DNA of 64,000 bases, from assembly GCA_025765615.1 (NCBI GenBank), contig JAIVFJ010000030.1, positions 388,479 to 452,478 on the forward strand, written 5' to 3'. This DNA is from Zopfochytrium polystomum. Its lineage: Eukaryota; Chytridiomycota; Chytridiomycetes; Chytridiales; Chytridiaceae. The notes below the pieces were generated by a model that was not told the DNA's origin, did not search any database, and saw nothing but the letters and a program-made list of their open reading frames with translations. A program made the translations under genes and the position numbers. Positions within the stretch are counted from its first letter, which is position 1. The number at the start of each line of letters is the position of its first letter. This document shows, one piece after another, positions 47,911 through 58,122 of this stretch.

Positions 47911-47942
<32 letters not shown>

Positions 47943-48027
47943 TCTCTCTCTCTCTCTCTCTCCCCCTCTCCCACTGCAACAAACGACCCTTCCTCCCGAT
48001 ATCATCAGCCCTTCAACCAGGCCCCAG
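46762..48027. other. Intergenic DNA and leader of the PH-domain gene
   Basis: No gene is recognised in 1.2 kb. The minus-strand open frames here (46.8-47.4 kb) are Phe/Ser/Leu-rich with no motif. Simple repeats punctuate it: a T tract at about 47392-47413, (TGTC)n at about 47675-47699, and a CT microsatellite that ends 65 bases before the next ATG. Confidence 0.5.
47910..47962. repeat. CT microsatellite upstream of the PH-domain gene
   Basis: A (TC)n run interrupted once by a CACTC. On the sense strand it is pyrimidine-rich and probably lies in the 5' leader of the gene starting at 48028. Confidence 0.95.
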
Positions 48028-49572
48028 ATGCCCAAGGAATCCACGGCGCTCGCCACCCCAGAAGCGGCGTATACTACTGCTGCTGCAGCACCCATCCAGA
48101 TTCGCTCGGCAGCAAGCGCTGGGGTGATGAACCTCATCGATCAGCTTCTCGACGATATTTCCGCTCTCCAAGTGTCATTTTCTTCACCTACCTCACATGA
48201 GCCCTCACAGTCCACTGTCCATGGCGACCTTGGTGGTGACCCATCCGCACAAACAGCTGCTTCTGGCAGGCCAAACCAGCCAACTGTGATTCTCTCTTCT
48301 CTGTCTGGGACGGCCGCAATGGCAGGCCCTCTCCTGAAGCTGTTCACGTCCCGAACCTCCGGGCTCACCTCCTGGCGATCGCTGTTCTTCGTCCTGTCTG
48401 GGTTCCGACTGTACGCGTTTCGCTCCTCTCACCCTGAGGAAGTCATGCGCCTCTCATTCGACCTCTCACTCAACGTCTCGGTGTCCGTCGACGATGACTT
48501 GGACGACGAAGATAACGCTGCCGGCGCGCGTCGTTGCATAATCGAGCTGAGAACACCGCCTCCGCCTCAAGGCTTGACGGAAACTGCCCCACAAAAGGCG
48601 TGGGTCTTGTCCGCTGACTCTATCGACGAAGGCCGCGAGTGGTTCCGCGCCCTGCATTCTGCTGCGGCCATCGCCGCGGGCGTGGCGCCAGTAACCTCAA
48701 CTTTTACCTCCCTCCCAACCTCTGCTTCCCGCACGGCGTCGCTCGTGATGGCGGGAAAGCATTCCTCGCAACAGAGCAATGGGAGTAGGTTTTCTTCCGC
48801 CACGACCCTGGTGCAAGCGCCGTCTTCTACTGGTGCGCCATCGGACTTTAACACGCCCGGCTCTCCTACGGAACTGTCACAACTACAATCGCAGCAACAC
48901 GGCTATGCCCAGCAGCTGCAAGGAAAGCCAGGCCCTTTTTTTCTTCCGGCTGCACAGTCTGCTGGCAACATGAGCCATCTGCAGATTCTATACCAACAGC
49001 AGCGTGCTCGGCAGCCGTCTGGCGACGACTACCTGCAGCAGCCGCAGCAGCAGGGTCAGGGCAAAGTGCACCAACCTCACAGACCCGCTCCCGAGCAGGC
49101 TCCGCCCCCTTACACGGAATACCAGCCTCCAGTCAGCGGGTTCCCTGTGCTCGGCCGTTCCATGTCCCAACCTGGCCCGCCGATGCACTCTCAAGTTGTG
49201 CCGCCCCCTCCGGTCCCGCCACCTTCCCGTGCGTCCACAAACTCTGACGATACTCAATCTAAAACGGATCGGTCGGTTCGCTCTGCCGGCGCTGGTGGCT
49301 CCTCAGACGAAACACGCAAGAATGGATCCGTTCGTGGTTAGTGCGCTGCCCTTTTCCTTCAATCGCCTCGCGGTGGTGATTTTATCAAATCGTGTTATCC
49401 CCCTTCTCATATGCCTTTTCCTCGCAAAATAGGTTCTCCTGCCGGTCTGGGAAGGTCCGTGACTGTGCGGGACAACATTTTTGCGGACGCCGGAAAAGCG
49501 GAGAAGCTGCAAAAGACCAAGAAGAGCAAGAAAATCGCGATGATGCAATCGCTAGATTTGGATATTTTGTAG
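48028..49572 (+). CDS. PH-domain protein with Pro/Gln-rich tail, unrecognised family
   Basis: One pleckstrin-homology domain at residues 97-212: GPLLKLFTS..SGLTSWRSLFFVLSGFRLYAF at the start (here in pieces), RCIIELRTP in the middle, and the C-terminal helix DEGREWFRALHSA with its conserved Trp. PH domains of this kind bind phosphoinositides or proteins. A long Gln/Pro/Ser-rich tail follows with PPPY and polyproline motifs (PPPPVPPPS). After one intron (about 49338-49432) comes a short conserved-looking basic end, GLGRSVTVRDNIFADAGKAE. ATG 48028 is the first in frame after the microsatellite. No catalytic domain is seen. Confidence 0.75.
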
Positions 49573-49878
49573 TATAGTTGGACATCGTGTCGGTCAGCCT
49601 GTAATTTTCCTCATGAGAGCCTGTTGTTTGGTACCTTCCTCTTCCGGGGCCCAAACGGTTCTCCCTCTTAGCCTATGTTTTTTTCCCACTCTCTGCTGCT
49701 TTAGTCTTGTCCTCCCCCTGTTACTATCATAATCTTTAGTTCTGACCTTGCCTTTTCTGTCGGAAAGGCAGTTCGCGGTCTTGCTCAAGGAGTACCAATA
49801 CACGCAACTGCCCGCTTCAGCAGCCCCAAAGAAAAATTGCCTTCCTTAAGTTGCATTTGGTATTCTTAGGCTGGGATT
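49573..49878. other. Convergent 3' region
   Basis: About 306 bases between the ends of the PH-domain gene and the minus-strand coiled-coil gene. I see no feature beyond T-rich DNA. Confidence 0.5.
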
Positions 49879-51701
49879 TCAAGCTATGTAGACGGGAAGC
49901 CCTTCGGAGCTGACTCGAATCGAAGCTACCCATCGCGTCGGTGCAGGGGCAGGCCGATACTGATCCAATGTGGCCTCCTCCTCGTCTTCAACCGGAAGCA
50001 CCTGTTCTGGCTGCAGACGAGTCCATGCAAAAACTCGTGCTGAAGGACCAACGTTGTGCTGGTTCAGCACCCCACACCTCACGATTTCTACTGCACTTTG
50101 CATTATTCGGATGCGGCGGTCAATAAGGGCACGGCGAACGCGCTGCAGTTGGATTCGCAGATCACCGATGCGAGGTCGCAAGTGCGCCACGGCCTCTGAA
50201 AGAAATGATATGGAGTTACGTATTTGCGCGATTTTCGCCTCGCACCGCGCGATGGCCGCATGTGTGGGGTCCCCTGACACAACGGCTGGCCTAGGATTAG
50301 GGTTAGAAAGCCAAGCTACTGAGGGAGAATGATGAATTGTACATTGGTTCATGTTCGGGAATACTCGGATCGTAGGAGAAGGCGTTCTGAATCGAAAGGT
50401 CCGCGCGAACTGTCATTTGCTTCACATCTGGTGTCGGTTCCAAAGCTCAGCAAAAAAAAGGAAAGAAAGTGGGAGCGTTACCGAAACTTAAGTAATTTTG
50501 AAGAGAACCATCTTTGTCGGCGAGGAAAGCTAGTAATGTCAATGCCGCCTGTACTAGCTGAAGGGCAGTTCTAAGTTCCGACTCGGCCGCAGTGTGTCGA
50601 TCCAGCTCGTCCACGGCCTTCAATGGTATCAACAGGGAACCCCACACCGGTGTCACTTACAGAGGCAAAATCGCATTTCAAACTGGATATTCGAAGTCTG
50701 ACTGCAAGATCATCTTTGTCGTTCTCAAAGGCCTGCGCGGCAAATTAATGGAAGAACGACACTCTGTGCTCTTACTTCATCCAGAAGATTCGCGAGGTTT
50801 TTGCGCCATAATAATAGCGCTTTATTCATGTGGGACATTGACTCCACCTGTTTGAAAGTCAGGACTGAGCAAAACCAATTGTGCGACACTTCATACCTCT
50901 TCTATTGCGTCCGACAGCTTTTGAGAGGTGATACTGACTTGGCTTCTCACTGTTGCGTCTGATTTTCTGGCTCGGTCAAGCTCTATTCTCGTTTCTGCCT
51001 GCTTGCGCTCAACACCTCCCTACGAAGACGGCGTTAGGCGCTCAGGTGCGCTCACAAAATCCAACGCACGGTAAGCGCCGCCGCAAGGGACGAGAAACTT
51101 AAAGGGTAGCGCAAGTTGTCCAATTCCTGTGTTAGACGCTTCCTCTCCTTGTCCCGTTTTGCCAACTCTCGCTTATCAAGCTCCAGACGGTTGCGCAAAT
51201 TCTCTATCAAGCGAGACTGAAAGGGGGTCAGATCAACGCAGAGTGATCGAGACGTTAAATACTTGAGCTGGTAGCTTCTCGTCCAGCGTTCGGAAATTGG
51301 CGATTCGCTTTGAGAGGTCCTCTAGTAGAATGAGACCCGGTTTGAACCAAGTGCATCTTACCGAAAGCATCAACGGCCTCCAACACGTTCTCCGGCAACG
51401 GATGCGGCTCAGACGGTGGCCCCAACTCATTGGAGTGCGCAGAGTCATCGATTGGCTGAGTGAGGTTGTCCTGGGTGGAAGGCTGCTGAGAGGTCGCAGG
51501 GGCACACGACGCATCGGGCAACGAGAGTAAAGTTGCGTCGTCTCTCCGTGCAGCCTCTTTCAAGTCTCGAGGACCACCTTGGAAGGCGGTTTTTATGTGC
51601 TCCAGCCTCCCTTCCGGCGCCTCAGAGTTTGTGTGTTGGACGGTGCAGTCATCCAAAGGAGACCAGGCCTTGGAGGTTCCGTCGCAGTCGCCGCTCTCCA
51701 T
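49879..51701 (-). CDS. Coiled-coil protein, unrecognised
   Basis: I do not recognise this gene. From ATG 51701 (HMESGDCDG context) there is a disordered acidic and Ser-rich N-terminal third, then small exons with heptad-like helices: SKRIANFRTLDEKLP, SRLIENLRNRLELDKRELAKRDKE, AETRIELDRARK, AVDELDRHTAAESELRTALQL and AKIAQIRNSISFLSEAVAHLRPRI. It stops at 49879. About six introns of 50-90 nt are implied. It is transcribed away from the PPR gene. The general form (disordered head, interrupted coiled coil) fits a tether or complex subunit, but nothing specific can be assigned. Exon edges are rough. Confidence 0.55.
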
Positions 51702-51906
51702 ATGGACCAGTCCTGGGAGTCCGTCGTTGCGCACTATATTGTGATTCGGAAGCGGTTGGTGATAAGGCGCAGCTAACGGAGACGACGGCACGGGCCGGCA
51801 CTCGTCCTGGATGTGGTGTCCGTTGTGAGGCCAGCCGATCGATCGATTGATTGAGGCTCTTGGGGGAAAGCGGACAGAGAGAGACAGACACAGACAGATT
51901 TGACAG

Positions 51907-54468
51907 ATGGTGAGGCTTCCCCTATCGTCCTTGTCAGCAGCAGCGTCCATTCGCACTGCCGCTTCCGTTCGCGTCGTTGCCCCACTAGCTCCGCAACCCT
52001 CAAAGCGAAGCCGCCAGCGATCCGCTGTATTCACGTCACCGCCCATCGCAACACAAGGCGCCGCTGCCAAGTTTCTGTCGGCGAAAGCTCTTGCACGCCT
52101 GCGTCGCTATGGCATCTCTCCCGAAAAGTACCGGCAATCTTTGGAGTTAGACGACATATCTTTGAGCCTGGCCACGCACAAGAATAGTTTGATACGCGAA
52201 AATACTGATCCCAGCCTTCATCTCGTGTACGCCAGTTCGGCAAATATGACAGCTCTCGATTTAATGCTCCGGTTCAGACTGTCATTGGAGAGGGCGCGGT
52301 CCATGGCCGAGTCTTGCTCCCCGCGTTCCCCCAAATGTTCGTCATCTCGGCGAAGTCGGATTCCTGCGCTGCTCGGTGATAGGTTCTGGAATCTTTTCAA
52401 CGCCGTTTGGAAAAGCCCCACGGCACGAATGCAACTCGTTGAGCAAGATTTCGAGAGCCTTCTCATGCTGGTCCTTGGGACACCATCTCTCGCAATGGAC
52501 ATCCGCTATCGAATTATTCGAAGCCGCATGCGATGGCTGGCTGCAGCCTTCGCTTCCCGCAATGGTTGCACAAGCCGCGCACTACTACCTTTAGTAACCC
52601 TTAATAGAATCGCCCATGGTGTTCGAAGGCTGTACTTTAAGTCTCCGAAACGCATACTGGGCTTTTTGGAGGACTTGCATCAAGACGGCCTCACTCCGAA
52701 CGCTCACACCTACAGCATTTTGATTGCTGCAGCGGCGCGAAATAGTCCACAAGTCGCCTTAGATGTATTCGCGTTGTTTGAGTGCAGCCTTAAATGTGCT
52801 CTGAAATTGTTACGAGCTCAACCAGAGAGGAAGAACGAGAGGCTTCCTAGTAAAAGAATAATAGCAGAGGCAACCGAGCTGGCTGAGCTCATTCGTTCGA
52901 AAAGTCCTGATCTTGGATTTTTGTTTGCGACCGCTATTCGATATTGCTCAAGACTTCCACACGCCCCCAAGAAATCCACTACCCCGGTGTATTCGCCGTC
53001 ATCCGACGAAAGTGTTAGTGACGTCAATCATCTTATTGGAGTTTTCGAGACGGCCATCTTCCGACGAAAGAATTTGATCGTCGAAGAAACGGCCCCTGTA
53101 TATCGTCGATTAAGCGACGTAGCTTGGCATTCCCCTGTCCTGAAAAATTCATTTGCGGCCTTGCACATATACCAACTCGCCGAATCACTCGGCTACTCTA
53201 AAGACCCAAATGTTCATGCGTCGATTATTTTTGCTCTCGCAACGGGTCACGCAGATGGTCCAATCGAACGGTTAGACGCTGTGACCGGTGAACGCGGAGA
53301 GTTTACCGAGGCAGTGCTTTCTCGCTTGCGGCGGCAAAAATCTAAAGTGCCGCGTGAAGTCTTTTGTGACCCAAATTCATTGCTTGTCCGGGCTGCGTGT
53401 TCCATTTCATCCCGCGCCTCGAGTCAGTCCGTATCACCCGCCCAGTTCGATTTTCTACAAGACATTATTTATAAAATGCCGCAATTTTGGTCAAAACTAC
53501 TTCCGCCGCAAACCATTGACGCACTTCAGATGTACCGATTCACAGAACAAATAACTGGTTATCCTCCCCAGCGACACACTCGCGTTGCAGCAGCAGCAGC
53601 ACTACTGTGGGCGATACCCCTCGCTCGCGCTCGCAATGGTGAAGGAACGTGGACCGGCGAGCCAATCCAGAAAACCGGCTTATTTGTCGATTCGCTGCCC
53701 CTCCTGGCACCGAAACCATCTCTTTCGTCGCGCCAAAGCGGTATCACTCGAGAGTTCATTGACTGGATTGTGGATGAAATCGGCCTTCCCCACAGTCATT
53801 CCCAGTCGAGCTCTCCTCCCAACCCCTGGCGCAACACAGCAGCTGTACCGCAGCAAAATGTGGATTTCTCTCGGGAGGGTCTTTTGGCTCGGTGGCGCGA
53901 TTGTGCCAATTCTTTCGACTGCACTCCTGCAAACGCCCTTTTGGATGTTGGGGTGTGCACGTTACTGTCCGCTCACCAAGACGAACTGCTGCGGCTCTCT
54001 CTTGCTTCTGGGGACGAGTGGAAACTTATTTCACCTCCCCCACGCCGACTGCGTCGGGGCCTACCATGGTTCCCATCAGCCTCTGTGGTGGATAGGGCTG
54101 CTCTTCTTTCTGCTAACTACGGAAGAAGAGATCTGTTGGATGCGCTTCTACCCTCGGCCGCATCAGTGACCGAGCTAAGTCCCGAGACCGTGGCGGCTGT
54201 CCTCGACCTGTGTGGAACCTCCGCAGGCTCTGCAGAGGAACCTTTGACTGGGTGGGACTTTCGTCGGGGTTACGGAATTTTCGTCCGGATCGCTCGTTGG
54301 CGGCTTCCTGAAGACATACACTGGCGAGTGTATGAGGCAGTGTTGAGGTTATGCTTACGTGAACAGGATCGTGCCAGAGGGAGAGAGGTTTTTACGATGG
54401 CTCTTGAGGCGGGAAAGGGATCGCATCCTAAGATACAACGCCTAGGTGAAACTCTGCTGAATATGTAG
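51907..54468 (+). CDS. Large PPR-like mitochondrial protein
   Basis: A single 853-codon exon, the longest uninterrupted frame in the window. The N-terminus (MVRLPLSSLSAAASIRTAAS and more Arg/Ser/Ala) is a good mitochondrial targeting sequence. Helical hairpins of pentatricopeptide type occur, clearest as GFLEDLHQDGLTPNAHTYSI (about 52660-52720) and at the C-terminus (WRVYEAVLRLCLREQDRARG, then VFTMALEAGKG). PPR proteins bind organellar RNA for processing, stability or translation. Repeats are few and divergent, as in fungal members. The specific RNA target is unknown. Confidence 0.7.
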   Translation: MVRLPLSSLSAAASIRTAASVRVVAPLAPQPSKRSRQRSAVFTSPPIATQGAAAKFLSAKALARLRRYGISPEKYRQSLELDDISLSLATHKNSLIRENTDPSLHLVYASSANMTALDLMLRFRLSLERARSMAESCSPRSPKCSSSRRSRIPALLGDRFWNLFNAVWKSPTARMQLVEQDFESLLMLVLGTPSLAMDIRYRIIRSRMRWLAAAFASRNGCTSRALLPLVTLNRIAHGVRRLYFKSPKRILGFLEDLHQDGLTPNAHTYSILIAAAARNSPQVALDVFALFECSLKCALKLLRAQPERKNERLPSKRIIAEATELAELIRSKSPDLGFLFATAIRYCSRLPHAPKKSTTPVYSPSSDESVSDVNHLIGVFETAIFRRKNLIVEETAPVYRRLSDVAWHSPVLKNSFAALHIYQLAESLGYSKDPNVHASIIFALATGHADGPIERLDAVTGERGEFTEAVLSRLRRQKSKVPREVFCDPNSLLVRAACSISSRASSQSVSPAQFDFLQDIIYKMPQFWSKLLPPQTIDALQMYRFTEQITGYPPQRHTRVAAAAALLWAIPLARARNGEGTWTGEPIQKTGLFVDSLPLLAPKPSLSSRQSGITREFIDWIVDEIGLPHSHSQSSSPPNPWRNTAAVPQQNVDFSREGLLARWRDCANSFDCTPANALLDVGVCTLLSAHQDELLRLSLASGDEWKLISPPPRRLRRGLPWFPSASVVDRAALLSANYGRRDLLDALLPSAASVTELSPETVAAVLDLCGTSAGSAEEPLTGWDFRRGYGIFVRIARWRLPEDIHWRVYEAVLRLCLREQDRARGREVFTMALEAGKGSHPKIQRLGETLLNM

Positions 54469-54576
54469 AGTTCTCTGCTACCTTGGGGTCACACCAAAAA
54501 AATATTTGCGGGTTTCGCGTATCACCGAGTTTATTGATCCTTCAGAAGCTACCAGAACAGAAAAGGAGAAACTCCT

Positions 54577-55884
54577 TCAGCGGCCACCAAATCCTGGAGG
54601 GGGGTTGTTGAAGAGATACTCCACGGCGGCCGTAACGTCTCCTCTAGTGGCGGTCAAGGCACGGATGTTCTCAGATGCGTCATAGAACCCCATCTCTTGC
54701 AACTGCCGCAACTGAACTTGGTACGCCTCTTCAGGATTGGCCGGGGGTGGTGGCACTGCAGCCGCGCGACTGAGACCTCCCAGACCACCAAGCCCTCCCC
54801 CCATTAGCATCGAAAGAAGAGCTGGGTCGAATCCGCCAGCGCCAGTTGGGTTCATGGCCGCCGCACCGGGAGTCGCGCCGGGGGCACCTTCAGCTCCTGC
54901 AGCGGAACGAGAGGCTGCCGCAGCGGCCAGGGGATTGTTCGCGCCAGCTGTAGGACCAGTTCCCAGAGGCCCAGGCCCGAAAGGATTCACACCTCCACCC
55001 ATCATATGTGGCGTCATTTGCATCATCTGCCGTACAACGTTGGGGTCGGACATAATGCGCCGGAATGATTCAGATTGCATCATGGCGCGAATTTCAGGAG
55101 TCATCATTGCAGCGAATTGGGGGTTCGTTTGGGCCATGAGGTCAATAAACCCGGGGTTCGACAAGAGAGTGCCCATAGTTTGAATGAAAGCAGGATCATT
55201 TGCAAACTCTGGAGGGAGTCCCCCGGCACCAGGTGGTGGGGCAAACCCAAAAGGGTTGGTGGCAGCACCAGATCCCGCAGCTGAACCGCCGAAAGGACTT
55301 GAAGCGGCAGATTGAGCAAATAGAGAGGCAAATGGGTTATCGCTGAGGGCTGGAGCGGTGGGCAAGGCAGGCTGTTGCGGCGCTGGTGCTGTTGTGGCTT
55401 GGGCGACTGGCGATGTGGCGGATGCGGCAATCGCATCCGCCCCAGATGCAGACGAGGATGGGGCAGGGGCAGCTTTCAAACCACTGCGCACAAGATGGAT
55501 CCTGAAGAACAAAAAGATTAGTGAGGAAAATGAGGGGGTTGTTTAGCCTAACGTATTCCCATCCTGAATCTTGTACGTGCTTAGAGCTTCTTCGTCTTTC
55601 AGAACCCTACCCGCGAATATAAGCCGCTGGTTCTGGACTGGAGTTGGAATCGATGAGGTCTCCAAATGCGATGCAATGGCTGCTTTCAGACTGGCAACAG
55701 TGCCTGACGCATCAACCTGGAATGTAGTGCTTAACATCAAATACATGAGATAGTTGCGCTCGCCTCTTTCAAGCGATCTTATTCACAGGCCATTACACTT
55801 CTATTCAAGTGGGTTGGGGTCTCCCACCTTTACGATGAACTTGTCCTCGTTGCTGCATTTGACGCTAAGTGATAACTCCGTCAT
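54577..55884 (-). CDS. DSK2: Ubiquilin-type proteasome shuttle factor
   Basis: Carries ubiquitinated clients to the proteasome. ATG 55884 starts the ubiquitin-like domain (TELSLSVKCSNEDKFIVK). An intron (about 55715-55827) leads to ASLKAAIASHL, NQRLIFAGRVLKDEEAL and IQDGNTL, and a second intron to IHLVRSG. A low-complexity Ala/Pro/Gly region is followed by an STI1-type segment (NPGFIDLMAQTNPQFAAMM, ESFRRIMSDPNVVRQMMQM). The C-terminal UBA domain is QLRQLQEMGFYDASENIRAL then GDVTAAVEYLFN, ending at 54577. Order UBL-STI1-UBA and the MGF loop are diagnostic. It starts 70 bases past the end of TMEM234 on the same strand. Confidence 0.95.
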
Positions 55885-55954
55885 GATTCCACGGTTCGAG
55901 GGACAAATTTTTGTTGTGATCCCTGCTGAACAGATTTCCATTTCCTTCTCTTTG

Positions 55955-56518
55955 TCACGAAATGCAGAGAAGGACCCCAAGGAACACCAACCCCAGTCCC
56001 AAGATCGTCTCTGTGCCGAGAAATGAACTCTGTCAGCACGCGAAAAGAACTTGGAAATACTAACCTCCAGAGCCCAAATCTTCTCCCATAATCACACCAC
56101 CAACAGTCGTAAACGCTAGCGTAAGGGAACTTGTTACCGGAACGACCATGGACATGTCTTCATTTGCCCATAAATGGGAGGATTAGTTAAGAGAAGATTG
56201 GAGGCAGCTTCATACTAGTTTGTCCAAGCGTGTAGTAGTATACGGCAGAACCGCTTAAGTTGATCGCCAGAGGAAGTGTGAACTGTAGGCGATCAATGGT
56301 CAAGGGGAAGCCAGTCTCAATGAGGTGTTCCTAGAGCCAACCTGCCATTTCGACAGAAGGAACCAGTATTCGGCCAGGGTCCTCGTGATCCAAGAAGATG
56401 TGGCGTGCCGCCTATTCACCCTGTCCACGCCTTTGCTGCCAAGCTTGATGAAAGGGTTTGTTAGACCCCAACAGATCGCCACGGCCAGGAGACCTCCGAC
56501 ATCTTTAAGGAAACTCAT
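55955..56518 (-). CDS. TMEM234-family small membrane protein
   Basis: Four-helix membrane protein of the EamA-like TMEM234 family, function poorly known. From ATG 56518: LLAVAICWGLTNPFIKLGSKG (family motif WG.TNP..k.gs.G). After an intron (about 56289-56340) come LPLAINLSGSAVYYYTLGQT and the following MSMVVPVTSSLTLAFT with GEDLGSGE. The last exon is a helix (TILGLGLVFLGVLLCIS) ending at 55955. VP..NSLA.. in the animal protein corresponds to VPVTSSLTL. It lies between SERF and DSK2 in a run of three minus-strand genes. Confidence 0.85.
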
Positions 56519-56677
56519 TCGAAACTGGGGAAATTTCCAGCGAGCCAGTGGCGCGAACTTTTTATTAAGCACCAATACGCTCAGGACAGGGCAAGTGGTC
56601 CGACGTCCTCTTCATGGAACCTATTTGCTCGGAAGCGACGTCTCATCTTATGCAATCTACTTATGTTCTACTAGACA

Positions 56678-57282
56678 TCATTTTTTTGAGTTGCTTGCGC
56701 TGCTGCTGCCACTCTCTGAACCCCCGCCGCTTGCTGCTGCCTTCGCCGCAATTTTCGCATTTAGTTGAGCGGTATCGCTGGAAAGATGGAAGGACGTTAA
56801 CAAACGAAGGGAAAAGGTTTAAGACTCACTATTCCTTGCGCTGTGCCGGGGTCATGTTATCTTTCCGCCCCTAGGTACCGAAAAGGCAGCAGCAGTTAGG
56901 TTTATCCCATGCAGCGAGACAGGGTCCTGTCCAAACCTTGTTCATCTCGGCTGCCTTCTTTTCCGCTTTCTTTCTCGCCAGATCGCGTTGGTTGCCGCCT
57001 AAGCAATGGAAACAGGGATCAAATGTAAGAAGCTGACTTATACCTTTACTGGATCTAATCGATGGATTGAGGTGAACGTTTGTTTTATCATCATTCCCAA
57101 GTCCGATTTGCTCAGTTAGAGGGAGGCAGGGAGGTTGAGACAGTGGGGACCGAGCAGAGCAGAAGTGGCGACCTTGGATTCTAGAGCAAAGCTTGGAGAG
57201 TAGATTGTGGCGAGATCTCTGACTCGGCCGTGTTGGATGGGCATGGGGAATGGGGATAGTGGTGGCCAAACTCACGGGTCAT
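56678..57282 (-). CDS. SERF / 4F5 family small basic protein
   Basis: A very small protein (about 70 residues) missed by simple frame calling because four exons share it. ATG 57282 gives M-T and the first base of Arg before a GTGAGT donor (57276). After about 275 nt comes GNQRDLARKKAEKKAAEMNK (56938-57000), the SERF signature. A third exon adds GRKDNMTPAQRKE, and a fourth YDTAQLNAKIAAKAAAS and a Gly/Ser tail ending SKK at 56678. SERF proteins bind nucleic acids and promote amyloid nucleation in animals. Each junction keeps the frame with GT-AG borders. Confidence 0.85.
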
Positions 57283-58028
57283 TGTCAGGCAATGCAGATG
57301 TTCTTTTTCATTCTGTGTGTGTCAAACAAACAGAACTGGCAAGACAATGAAAAAATAAATAAAAAAATTTAAAAAACCGGCACTCGTAACCCCGACGCGA
57401 GCCTACGACCAAGACTGTATTACCCATGCCTTTTAAGATCCTCGATGGCATTGTGTTATTTACACTTCTCCTGCTCTACGACAGTGTCCGAGTGCTTAGA
57501 GGTGGTTTCAAACCTTAGTCCCGGTCGACCACATCAGTGTGCTTCACTCCAGGAATTTGATAGGAATGAATATGGGAGTTTGACAGGGAGCGTACTTCTT
57601 TGCACGCATAACTCCATGGAAGCTCTGGCCAAATCAGCGTGATTTGTTCCCCTTTCTTTTCGCGACAACATAAGCAGAGCTCCTGCACAGCTTCTGCCAT
57701 TTCATAGTCTACTTGAGTTCTTCCTAGTCCTGTTATCGCATGGTAGCAGCGGCTCGACTTCTTGTATCATCGCTATGGCTCTTCCTCTCGCACCATCTTC
57801 GTCCTCGGCCGCCTTCCACTGCCTTGCGGTCCACATTTCCTGCACTTGTCGGCTCCATTGCCTACTCGACCATGAGGAAAAGAATTCCTGAAAGAGGCCA
57901 GAAAAAGCGACGACCAGACCAGACGAAACACCAACCAAATCTATTTTTGGAACGGAACGCAACTGGTTGGTTCTCCGCAACTTTATAAAGCAGTCTGTCG
58001 TTTGCCCTATCATTTGCGCAGATTTCGA

Positions 58029-58099
<71 letters not shown>

Positions 58100-58122
58100 C
58101 AAATCGTATTCGTCTGTTTCAG
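57283..58122. other. Intergenic region with uncertain open frames on both strands
   Basis: A minus-strand frame from ATG 58013 to 57702 and another ending at 57515 (EMAEAVQELCLCCREKKGEQ) could be exons of a small gene, but no splice joins them convincingly and nothing is recognised. A plus-strand frame (57740-57988) overlaps them and is no better. The A/T-rich stretch 57345-57375 may be a terminator region. Confidence 0.3.
58031..58095. repeat. GA microsatellite directly upstream of the Frizzled-like gene
   Basis: About 32 uninterrupted (GA) units ending 27 bases before ATG 58123. It probably lies in the 5' leader or core promoter. Confidence 0.97.
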
